A stretch of DNA of 64,000 nucleotides from Linnemannia elongata (taxonomy: Eukaryota; Mortierellomycota; Mortierellomycetes; Mortierellales; Mortierellaceae). A program made the position numbers and the translations under genes. The stretch is from assembly GCA_036320915.1 (NCBI GenBank), contig JAXBDG010000002.1:3686001-3750000 (forward strand). The letters run 5' to 3'. A model generated the notes under the pieces. It worked only from the letters and a program-made list of their open reading frames with translations, ran no database searches and was not told the origin of the DNA. Positions 34,291 through 44,935 of this stretch are shown one piece after another. Each line of letters starts with the position of its first letter. Positions within the stretch are counted from its first letter, which is position 1.

Positions 34291-37200
34291 TTAAGGCTCA
34301 GTCAAGAAGCGCTGGAAGGCTTCAGTATTGGGTTCACGGCCCAAGAAATCCCTCAACAACTCAATCGGCTCGACCGTCGCATTGGGCACCAACACTTTCT
34401 CCCAGTACTCCCGTCCCAACTCTCCATCCAACGCCCTCGTCCTCTCATGTGAATTCGTACCAGTCTTATCCGTGAATCGCGTATACAAATCATGAGCATG
34501 CATCTCTGACCACGAATAGACATAATACCCTGCATCGTATCCCATCGCGATATGGTACAACTGACAAGCCGGGTTAACATCGGACCCAGATTCGAGTTTG
34601 ACGCCGACGAGGGATTCGGACATTTGTTGCCAGAGTTCCGGGATAGTCTGGGGGCGGGTGTAAGGGTCGAGGGTGTGGACTTTGAGGTCGATGGCGGTTA
34701 CTGCGATCTGTTGAGAGAAGAGGAGGCCTTTGGAGACTTTGCGGGTTTTGACGAGGGAGGCGATCAAGTCGTCTGGGAGTTCGTTTCCTGTTTTGTAGTG
34801 TCTATGTTTTTTTTTGTTAGTTTTGGTGAAGGGAGAACAAAAAAGATGGGATATTTGTGAGTGAAGGCAGGAGAAATCAATAAAAACGAAAAAAATATAA
34901 AGGCACATAGGACGTACTTGCCGAGGCGCTTAAGAACTGTGGGCTCCCACAACCAGTTCTCGAGCATGATGCTGGGAACCTCCAAAAAGTCCATGGCCAG
35001 AGAGGTGGGGTAAGGGACGACGGACCATGAGAAGTTAAAGAGCGAGTAGCGGGCCTTGCTCGACATTGCGTGGCAGACATGTCCAAACTCATGGAAAAAC
35101 GTGTTTGCCTAAGGAATGATCCATGTACGGATGGCAAATGAGAGAGAAGAGGGTTAGATTGAAATCCTCGTTGGTAGTATCATTTCAAAGTTGCATCTTG
35201 GTTTAAGTACCTCGCTGTGCTTGAGAAGGGCAGGGCGGTCGGCAGTGGGTCGAGACAAGTTTCCGACATTCACAGCTACAAGTGAAGGGGTCATTCAGAG
35301 GTCAGAGTCATGAAATCCAGTCAGAGAAGACGCAGCTGTGCCAAAGTTGACGATACGTACCAACGGGAAGGACCTGTTCCATGGTTCCCGAGACGACGTA
35401 GCTGGGACGCAAAGGCACCACACATTGATGAGCGTACTTTCCTAATAAAATGTTCATACATGATGGTCAGCATATTTGCTCGTGGTTGAGAAGTGACAAC
35501 AAGCATACATGGAAAAGAAGGGAAGTTCCTGTACCTGGACGAGGGAAGAGATCTACAGAACGAACATTCACAGAAGCAAGAATCGGTTGTTAGTAAATAT
35601 TAAATTTGGAAAGGCATTCATTTCATTGCTCAGGAACAAAGTCGAAAGTCAAACATACCGAGGTAAAAGTATCCAATCTTAAAAGCGGAGGGGTTCTTCT
35701 TGCCCTCTTCTCCAGCCTGGTTTTGGGCTTTTTGGTCGTAGACAGCAAACAGGGTGACATCGTCTGCCCAGTATTTACCAGGGATCTGCTCGAACCTCAG
35801 CTGGAAGATCTTGGAGTAACTATTGTTGAGGTCAAACAAGGAAGTGTCAACAACTGTGGTATTGGATGTAGGATGTGCATATCTCGAAAACTGAAAAATC
35901 GCCAAATGTGACTTACATGCCCATAATCTGGTCGCGGACGTAGTTGAGCTCAAAATACTCCTGGATGAGCGAGTTGTCGACAGCATACTTTTCCTTAAAT
36001 AAGATCTCCTGGTAGTACTTCACATCCCACGCATATAGCACGCCATCATACTGGGCGCTCCATCCACGCTTCTGGTACTCGGCTTTCTTCAGATCCAAAA
36101 GCGTCTGCTTGTCACTCTCCAGTTTGGGCGAGATCGACTTCATAATCGTGTCCAAAAAGTCCTCCACAGTCTCCACGGTCTTGGCCATGTTTATATCCAA
36201 TTGATAGGCGGCGTGACTCTTGTAGCCCAACAGAACTGCAGCGTCGTGTCGAAGACGGATCAGACGCTCCAAGATAGGTCCGTTGGTCGAGGTACAGACT
36301 TGGCGATAAGTCGTAGCAACACGACGACGAGTCTCTGGCAGGGACGCGTTCCTGCTGACGTTGAGAATATCGGGCGTTTTCATCGTGACCTTGTAAAGGT
36401 GTCGACCATCCTTCTCGGCCTTTGCCAGACCCGAAATCCAAGACTCTGTGCATCCTTCGAGTTCATCTGCAGACAACAAGATGTCGGTCATGTCTTCGTT
36501 GAGGGCTTTTTGGAAATCCAGCTCGAGCCCACTGATCTCGGTCCGATAGGTCATCAACTTTTGTTGGTCGGCTTCCGAGAGTGCGGCGCCGTGGCGTTCA
36601 AAAAGTCGGAGGGTGTGCTTCAACAGGCGGTGGGTGATGGGGTCGTAACAGTGTCCTGCATCTGAGCTGTGATCCAACTGACGCAAAATCTCATACACAT
36701 CCTACACATAATTGACGAAGAAAGGTTTCATAAGCATGCTTAGGTGTAGTCCGATAGAAGGGGCATTGATATCCAGCTTCTATGGCTCAATTGAAAAAGA
36801 GTCTGGTACGGCATTCCCGATATGTGTGTTTTTGTTGTTCATACCCTTCTTGAGTAAAGACTAAGTACGGAGAGAAGGGAAAGACAAGAAAGAATGTCTG
36901 TAATGTGAGTTATTGCGATCCTTATTAGGCAGTCATGTTCATGTTGTTTTCTCTTTCTTCCGGATTTTCTAGGCCTTGCGTGGAAAGAAGTGAAAAGATA
37001 CGTACGCCGACCAGGCTTTTTGCATGGTCTTTTTCGCTTCTGTGGCCGCGTCACGAACATCCTTGTCCAAATGCACCTAAAATGCGTGTCGTGTGAAAGA
37101 GTGGAGGTGAGAAGGGGGTTTCCCACGACATGATAATTGGTGATAAAGTTCACTGCCGCTTCGCATCCTATAACTTGCACAACCGCAAACTAAACACGTC

Positions 37201-37433
37201 ATAACAAGTCCAGACGAGAATGGTACCATGGAGGGGAAGGTGCATTGGGTCTGCATGGCTGCAGCCTGACTCTGGGCTTCTTGGAGCCTGAGGAGGGTGT
37301 TTTCGATATTGCGTTGGTTAGCGGGGACAGCGACCAGGTCGTCACCGCTGGAGACGAGGAGGGCTTGGACGCGCGCGACGATCTCCTTGAGCTCACTGAC
37401 AGTCTCGGGCAGCTGAATGGGAGATTCCGACAT
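34291..37433 (-). CDS. PRD1: M3-family zinc oligopeptidase (saccharolysin / thimet oligopeptidase type)
   Basis: A zinc metallopeptidase that trims short peptides, usually cytosolic. Ten minus-strand exons: 37227-37433, 37006-37076, 36845-36860 (16 nt), 35917-36701, 35659-35819, 35535-35552 (18 nt), 35361-35441, 35211-35275, 34918-35108 and 34291-34801. They give 701 residues, close to yeast saccharolysin. The zinc site HEFGH is at 474-478, and the third ligand lies in FLEVPSIMLENW (E511). Other family blocks are RNIENTLLRLQEAQ, ISGLELDFQKALNED, PETRRRVATTYR, AWDVKYYQE and YVYSWSEMHAHDLY. No targeting peptide is evident (MSESPIQLPETVSELKE). The 16-nt and 18-nt exons are needed to keep frame and restore family spacing. 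The stretch between HEFGH and the third ligand is about eight residues longer than in thimet oligopeptidase. Confidence 0.94.
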
Positions 37434-38429
37434 GACCTTTCTTTTTGCGGGAGGAAATGAGAAGTGAGGAAGGAGGAATGTGAATGAAGAGGAAGGAAGT
37501 AAAGTGTGTGTTGTGGAAGAAAAAGTAGCGAAAAATCGAAAAGAAAGGAAAGAAAGAAAAGAATAGGGGCGCAAGCGGACGGCCCTTTTTTTTATTTGCC
37601 CAATGATCAAAACTGCAATCTTTCTAGTGTTTAGTTAAAAACGCGTCCTTCACTTTTTTTTTTTTTTTGGTTCCTGAGGGGGATCTGCTAAGAAAAACAT
37701 GCTCGGTCCATGTCCCATAGCAACGTCTGTCGATACATCTCATGCTCTCCGAGGTTTCTTTTGTCTTGTCCGGAAGTTGATACGATCCTTAGGCAACATT
37801 AGTGGTGGTGGAATGGATCCTCGTAATAGAAACACATCACGATCTTTCAGCAGGTCATCACTGATTGTCTATTGCTTGTCATCGTCGAGCCAGTTTGTTA
37901 TGTTTTCACGATCTGGTAGAAACAAGAAGAAGACGCGTTCGTTCATGGTTATCGCGTTGAACCACTTTTCATTTTGTGTGCGTGCGTGAGTGTAAGTAGG
38001 AGAGGTGAACACCAAGTAAATAATGACATTCAAACACCAAAAAGGTGCAGGTGCCCAACATTAGGTTATCACTTCACTTGTTGATTTTGCCCATCAATTC
38101 GGCTAAGCTAGCTTGATCCTTGCATCACTTGAACACAAAAATCAAGTCGCGTCCACTTTTCGCGTCAAGTTTCACGAACACCTCCTTGCAACCTCTTTTT
38201 CTTGGCATCGAACTGATTGTCAGGTTTTCAATCTGAGAATAAAAACAACGCACTCCCTACTTCTTTCTTTTCTGTACACTCAAATAGCCGAGGTCGAGAC
38301 TACCAAAATGACCTTTACAAACCATGCTATTCACACGTGGAAAAAGAGCTTCTTAACAACATTCATAAGTACACGCATGTTTGTTTGTTTGTTTGTTTTC
38401 TTCAAAAAAAAGGTTTATTGCAATCGGAT
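37434..38429. promoter_or_regulatory. Intergenic region upstream of the M3 peptidase
   Basis: About 1 kb lies between two minus-strand genes and should carry the peptidase promoter. The first 150 nt next to its ATG are purine-rich on the plus strand (CT-rich leader). Near 38414-38419 a reversed AATAAA serves the RhoGAP gene. I see no gene. Confidence 0.45.
38414..38419 (-). terminator. Poly(A) signal AATAAA of the RhoGAP gene
   Basis: TTTATT on the plus strand reads AATAAA on the minus strand, 11 nt past the RhoGAP stop codon. The assignment rests on position only. Confidence 0.45.
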
Positions 38430-40041
38430 TTACAACGCAATCATGAGGCCCTCCAGAGGTGGCAACTGAGGTGCTGCTCCCGAGACGCCTGCTGCTCCAG
38501 GGACATCGACTGGTGGTGTTACCGGTGCACCAACAACTTCAGCACTCTTCTCGGCCACGACTTCTTTGGTGGTCTCTCCTGCTTCATCCATGAACTGCTG
38601 GGGGTCAAGCAAGGATCCAAATTCTGCGCTCAGGGGTGATCCAGCATCGATGGTGATATGAACAATAGGTGCCACGCTGCTTGCTTTCGAGGTAGAGTCC
38701 AATGAAGGTGGGGGCGAAAGAGGCGAGATGGCAGCCTTTGGGATCGGGTCCTGAAGGAGAAGGGGTATAGTTGACACGGTCGAAAAAATATCCTGGTTTG
38801 ATGATGCTCCTGTAGTAGCAGCAGCTGTGAGGTGAGAAGGAAGAATGGAGGTTGAGGAAGTAGGTGGAGAAAAGGCCATGGAGGGCGATGTGAAGGAGGC
38901 CTCAAATGCCTGATCCTTGGCGTTCATTCCTGGAGACGATACAGCAGAGAGGGCGGTGGTGTCTGTGCAGGGGATCGAACCAGATGAGCTGGAGGCGTTG
39001 GATGAAGTCTCATCGTCCTGTTGTTGCTGGTCCCTGGACGCCAATTCCTCGCGCAAGACCATGGCTGCCATCAGCTTTGATTCCTCGTCGTCAATAGTGG
39101 CAGGTTCGGCAGAAAGAGCCATGTCGATCAAAGTTGGAGGAGCGGTGAAAGTGTGGTCTGCTGGTGCGCTCTGAGAGAATTGAGGGAAGGAGTTGGACGA
39201 TGGGACAGCCAAGGTCGAGGCATGGACGATTTCCTGAGCAGGAGTGAGTGGTGGTGGTTGAAGAGAAGGATGTGTCGAATCCTCGGGCCATTCCGTCGTC
39301 ACGTCGTATTCGACATCCTGCAAAAGTCCGCCCCAAACAATTTTGAGTCCCTTTTCTCTGCTCTCGGCCGAGTCGATGGTGTCGTAGTATCCTCCCAGAA
39401 GTGCCTTGAAGAGAACCGATCCGATGGAGAGTGTTGGTGCAAAGACAACGCCGAGGTTAGAGACGTTCATCTTTGTCTTGTCGGCATGGGCGGCGATCCT
39501 GGAGAGATGGTGGCAGAGGTAGGAGAGGACGACATAGTTGGGACGGGGGAGGCCGATGAGGATACCACGGAGGTTGTGGCAGATCTGGCGATCTGTGGAC
39601 AGCAGCGTCTGGAATTGTTCCAGGAAGACGGCTGGAAGAAGAGGGGTCGGTACTAGAGAGTAGGTAAAGCAGTTGGACGAATAAGAATTGAAAGGGGCAA
39701 AGGAAAAAAAAAGGTGGACGAATGAAGTGCAAGCGAGAACAATTCCGGCGGTTAGAAAGGGGATGCAATGCAAACACAAAAGAAAAATAAACAATTGAAC
39801 GGACATGTGGAGTGCTGTCGGGGATTGGAAAACTTCTGGTAACAAAAACCAAGGGGGACAATAGAGAAGAAAAAGAAGAAACAACAAACTTACGTTCACG
39901 GAGATACAGCTTGAGGAGTGTGGCAATGTCGTTGGGGTCGATGGCGTCCATGGCGAGGAGGTTGTGGTCCTTGCCCGAGTCGAACATCAGCTTCAGTTTC
40001 TGCACGCTTGCATGACTACCAGGCACACTATTTAGTTTTTT

Positions 40042-40074
<33 letters not shown>

Positions 40075-42313
40075 GTTGTTTGAGAGATTGAGCGTTAGAA
40101 AAGTGTAAAAATAAACATTACGAACCAATGGATATCATATAGGTCAGCCAATTCAATTCATTTGTTGTAGTCGTATGTGGGTATGGGCTGGAGACAAACA
40201 ACACACACACACTCTCTCTCGCACACACATACACACACACTCATCTCACTCTGTGTCACCATTGTATCGCATTTTTAAATTGGACAAGCAACGACAATCA
40301 TCTCTCTGTGAGCCAGCAGGGCCAATTGAGCACAAGCGAAGATACTCAACTTCAACTTCAACAAAGAAAAGAAAGAAAAAACAACAACAACAACACACAA
40401 GCCAGCAAACACAAAAAAAAAAAAAAAAAAAAAATAGAGTGGAAAAAAAAGAAAGCGACAGAGGCTGAGAGAAAAAGAGCAACAAGAGAGAGAGAGGACA
40501 AAAGTGAACGAGAGCCGATTCTGGCAAAAAAAAAAAAAAAAAAAAAAAACACACAAAGGCGATGTAAAAAATGGGTGGGGTGATAATGGTTTAAAGATAG
40601 ATAGAGATATAAAAACGAGAGAGACACATACCGGTAGAGGCCAACTTCATCGATTCCCTTGGCTTCGAGGAACTCTGCACAACGCACGAGGATAGCGGGG
40701 ACCATAGGTGTGCCGGGGATATGGGACATCCGTATGGCCTCCTCGAGGGACGAACCAAAGAGTGGTGTTGTTGGCAGACCCTTGGCGCCGAGGGTAGGTT
40801 CTGAGTCTATATATGAGGATAGATATTAAGGTCATTAGTGAAAGTATCTAGTGCGCCAATTGGGTTGTTGTCGGTAAAGAACGTAAGAGGAAAAAAAAAA
40901 AAGGCACTGGTCTGTTCGATGCAAGGGAAGTCCGCGGACCGAGATTAAAACCCAAAAAGTGGCGCCAAGTAGGTCAAGACCAAGGACAGGCCATGGCCAC
41001 GATCATCATAGGCATCATAGGCATCATAGGCATAATGACTCTCTCGACAGAGGTCTCGGATTGAACTTTGCGGTTTCTGAGTGTAACCAGCCCACAGTTC
41101 ATTGTACCTTGTTCAATTGGCGCGCCGCGCCTTGTTTCCTTTTATCTTTACTGCCTACACACAGTTTCTTCTTTCTCTCTTTCTCACTCTCTCACTCTCC
41201 CTTCTTTCGCTTTGACCGAGTGTGGAAGTGATAAGATTATAAGATTGTGTTGGGTGATCGAGATATGTGCAGTTGATAAATAATGGTGGTAGTTATGATT
41301 GTGGTTGTGGTGGTCTGTTCTGGTTCTACTGTTTCCTTCTCGGTAGCAACCAGGTGAGCACAAAGTTGGACAGGGGACAGAATGGATGGTGTAAGGGAAA
41401 TGGCGTATAGATAGTAGAACAAAAGCGATCGAGTGTGGTTCAATCGCAGCTGCAGCGTCTTTGTCGTGTGCAGGCATGAATGTGGGTGTGAAAGAGCGTG
41501 TTTGTCAAAGGCAAGTGTGGCGATTATCGTCTCTCCTTCTCTCTATTTCAGTCCTGTGCGCCTCCTCTTCTCTCTTGCCATTTTGCAGTTTGCTGTTGCT
41601 GTTGTGTTGAATTGTTAGCTCATCCATTGTCGTTATTGTGTTTGTGTATGTTATTGTAGTAAATGGGTTGTGGTGGCAGTGGGAGGGTGTGTGATTTTTT
41701 TTTTTTTAATTGCATTAGCACTAAAAAAAAAAAAAAGTGTTTTGGCAAAGGGTAAAGAAAAACAACCCAAAAAAAGGTGTATATGCTTACTCTTGCGGGT
41801 TCTACCCCAGGCCTTCTTGGAGAGTATCTCGGCACCCTTGGACCGCCAGGACATCATTGAATGGACAGAGGATGCGGACGAGGCGAGCTTCTCAGTCTTG
41901 ACACTCCCAGAGTCGAGACTCTTTTTGGACGAGCCGCTAGAGTGGAAGGTACTCTGCAGCTTTTTGAAGGGGTTGGAGAAAGGAGACGACCGAAGAGGCA
42001 TCACCTGCGACCGTGTCTCCTCGTCGTGGTGAGGGTGACCGGGGCCCAAGGGGCTGTTATTAGAGGGAGCAGAGCTGGAGAGGATGTTGAGGGAAGTTGT
42101 GGACTTTGATGCAAAGTTCATCAGGTGTGCTGCGATCGAGCCTCGCCTGGGGGAGGCTTGTGGGGGCTCAAGGCTATTGGGACTATGGGAGATGTTGATG
42201 GCCAGTGGTGGGAATTTGGATGAGGGAGGCGAAGAGAGGTTGGGAGAAGAGGGAGCAGAGGCGGAGAAGGGGGAGGCTCCATGGGGAGGGAGAGGCAGTG
42301 CTTTGTCTGTCAT
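38430..42313 (-). CDS. RhoGAP-domain protein
   Basis: A GTPase-activating protein that should switch off Rho-type GTPases; which one is not shown. Minus-strand exons are 41791-42313, 40632-40806, 39894-40027 and 38430-39652, in phase, for 684 residues. The N-terminal 190 residues are Ser/Pro-rich and basic. The RhoGAP domain runs from about 185 to 380: FGSSLEEAI, PAILVRCAEFLEAKG, EVGLYRVPGS with the catalytic arginine (R233, its codon split by an intron), YLRELPTPLLPAVFLEQFQ, NYVVLSYLCHHLSRIA and MNVSNLGVVFAPTL. The last 300 residues are Ser/Pro/Thr-rich and disordered. No PH, BAR or FCH domain is visible. An AATAAA lies at 38419-38414. CDC42 in the same window is a possible but unproven substrate. 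Confidence 0.94.
40040..40073. repeat. (GTT)n microsatellite in a RhoGAP intron
   Basis: About ten tandem GTT units just upstream, on the coding strand, of the acceptor of the third RhoGAP exon. Confidence 0.8.
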
Positions 42314-43299
42314 GATAGGTGGGTGAGTGGGTACAATGAATTGGACAGTGTTTGTGGGTCGTTTCAAAAGGAGGGGGATTAAGGTATCGGTGAAAGAGGA
42401 GTGTGGAAATTGAGATAGCAGGACAATAATAATAACAAAAATAATACGAGGCGTAGGATGATGAAGAAGGAGGAGGAGGAAAGGAAGAAAGAATGAGAAA
42501 AAGAAAGAGAGTGAAGTTTTCAGTGAGGACCCGGCATGGGGTGTGAGGGGGGGAAAGGCTAAAGATGAGAGGAAGAAAAGAGATTTAAAAGAGAGTGTGA
42601 GAGAGGGAGAAAGAAAAGAAGGAAAGAAAGGAAGGGAGGAGAGAAGTGAGGAAAAGAAAAAAGAAACAGAGAGGGAGCACGACCTTAGGAGCGGAAAAAA
42701 AATAAAATAAATAATACTCAGGCTGGCACAGTTCACACACATTATTACCACAGGGCAAAACAAACAAACAATAAATGATAATCAATTATGAATAGTGCGT
42801 TGGCAAAGGGGGTGAGTGTAAGGATGGCTGAATGAATGAATCAAAGGACAAGGACGCAACGGATAATTAGGCCAATTGGAACACAATCGAACAACAGGAG
42901 GGGAGCAATCGATATTACTACTTCTTACAACAACTACGGAACTCTTCTCTGTTGCTCGCTGCTTTATCGTTGTGCCCAATGGGCGGTTGAGAAGGGCTGA
43001 AAAAGGGGGGGAGGAGGGACACGAATTGGTAAGGGACTATGCTATCAGGCAATGGGTCACAAAAATAATTATTTGTGAACAAAAAGGAACAACGTAAGGG
43101 AACGTCCTGAACAATCCGATATCCTTGTCTAACATGGAACACGCTATTGTTTGTATTTTTGCCAAGGACAGACGGATAATGGCGGAACAAACGAAAAGAA
43201 GGGACAAAGAGAGTGAGAGAGGCAAGAGAAAAGAACGAGAGAGGGAGAGAGAGAGAAAGAGAGAAAAGAGACGTGAATAAGAATAGCCCGAGAGAGAGA

Positions 43300-43331
43300 A
43301 TCAATGAATGAATGAATGAATGAATGAATGA
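43300..43331. repeat. (GAAT)n microsatellite
   Basis: About seven tandem GAAT units in non-coding DNA. They create the artefactual Phe-Ile-His-Ser repeats of the reverse frame. Confidence 0.85.
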
Positions 43332-43992
43332 AAGAGAGTCATGCAGGCTGCACGATCGCATCAATGGGCACAGATAAAACCAGAGCCATTGCAGCAAAAG
43401 CAAAGCAAACAAGCAAAGCAAAAGAAGGCAATAGCGACTATTTGCTGTAACGGAAACGGTTGGCCCTGAAAAGGGAAGGGAGGGAGAGAGTGAATGGGTG
43501 ATTGAGTGAACGAGAGCGCAATAGACAGAGAGAGAAGTAACAGATATAGATTGCTGCTTGCTGACAAGTCCCAGTATGCCATTACACAAGCACTTGAGGC
43601 ATGTCAGAGCAAAGCGGGATGAGAGGAAGACATATCCTTCCCCTCCGAGGAGGAGCAGTTTGTTCTTCATTCTCTCGAATGATGACCTTTTAGCGTTATG
43701 AATGTTCCGCCTGAGCGTCTTTTCAAACATCGTTATTAGGCTCGGGCATATAGTTGATGGTTGGTTTGATCAGTGTCCAATCCGGACGCGTCCCTTTATT
43801 TTTATTCTATTTTTTTATATTTTTTCGACGGTAAGAACACCCCCTTTACTCCTTGTTGTTTGTTGTTTGTCCCACCACATCCAGAAAGGATCCGACTAAG
43901 GAGCACAATAAAAATGACCAGCGGAACAAAGAAGACATTTTTTTTTTTTTTTCATCTGTCTTCTCATTGACAACTGTGAACAGGGTGGGGTA

Positions 43993-43994
<2 letters not shown>

Positions 43995-44023
<29 letters not shown>
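43995..44023. repeat. Poly(A) tract
   Basis: A run of about 29 A residues in the channel upstream region, one of the longest homopolymers here. Confidence 0.85.
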
Positions 44024-44025
<2 letters not shown>

Positions 44026-44318
44026 TGGCTGTTGGTTTATCAATTTCAACTTTGAAGGCCAGTTCAGTTCGAAGTGGCGGTTGTCGCTGTTGTTGTTGTT
44101 GTTGTTGTTGCTTCCAGGCCACACTATACGAACGGATCAACCACCATAGTTTTCATCATCATCCCTCGTCACTCACCCTTCCTTTCCCCCTCCCCTCGTT
44201 ATCATTTTTATTATTGTGTGTTATGGCCACCCTCATTCTTCTCCTTGACCCTTCTTTTTTGCATGCGCACCTCTTTTCTTTCCCCTTCTTCATTTTGTCC
44301 TCGTCTTTCCTCCATTCC

Positions 44319-44324
<6 letters not shown>

Positions 44325-44352
<28 letters not shown>
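44325..44352. repeat. (CT)n microsatellite
   Basis: An uninterrupted CT dinucleotide run of about 28 nt in the leader region of the TRP-like gene. Confidence 0.85.
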
Positions 44353-44355
<3 letters not shown>

Positions 44356-44935
44356 CCTCTCTCTCCACCCTCTCTCCACCCTCTCTCCTCCACCAAAGTC
44401 ATTACCTCATTTCGTCATGTCTTCCTAAAAGACAACACCCTTATTTTTTTGTTCATTATTTATTGGTTGTCTTTGCCCAACACTTCTACCAAAAAGGACT
44501 AGCATACATCAACAACAACAACACCAACGAACAATCGATTAATCCACCCTCTAATCACTCTCTCTCCAATCACCACCACCCACGACGACCATTGCATTCC
44601 TGATCCATACAACACAGTGGAGCAATAGAACTCGTTCCTCCACCTTTCCTTTCTCAGCAAACTGGACTCACTTACAACGACTATCGTCGCCTCCTTCTTC
44701 TCTCGGACTTATTTGAAAAAAAAAGTGGCAACTGACAGCGGACAAAGCACCAAACCTGCACCTCTCACTCGACCCTCCACCCCCTTCACTTCCCCTGTCA
44801 CCTGAACCAACGGAAGCACTACTCTTCCTTCTCCTTCTTTTCCCTCCCTACTTTCTGTCCTAACTTCCTCTTCTTTTCCCACTCATTCCATTTACTCTTC
44901 CTTCTCACTTTTACCCTGTTCCCTCATTTGCACCC

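Larger units (their letters stand above)
42314..44935. promoter_or_regulatory. Divergent intergenic region RhoGAP / TRP-like channel
   Basis: 2.6 kb lies between two genes transcribed away from each other. The RhoGAP side (42470-42680) is strongly purine-rich. A GAAT repeat lies at 43300-43331, an A run of about 29 nt at 43995-44023, and a CT repeat at 44325-44352. The leader next to the channel ATG (44640-44930) is CT-rich. The 270-codon minus frame at 42918-43730 is built from these simple repeats. I see no gene. Confidence 0.45.

Noticed and set aside
42918..43730. Minus-strand 270-codon frame with several hydrophobic stretches
   Set aside because: Its repeats come from the GAAT microsatellite and GA-rich DNA, it overlaps a divergent promoter region, and it has no recognisable domain.
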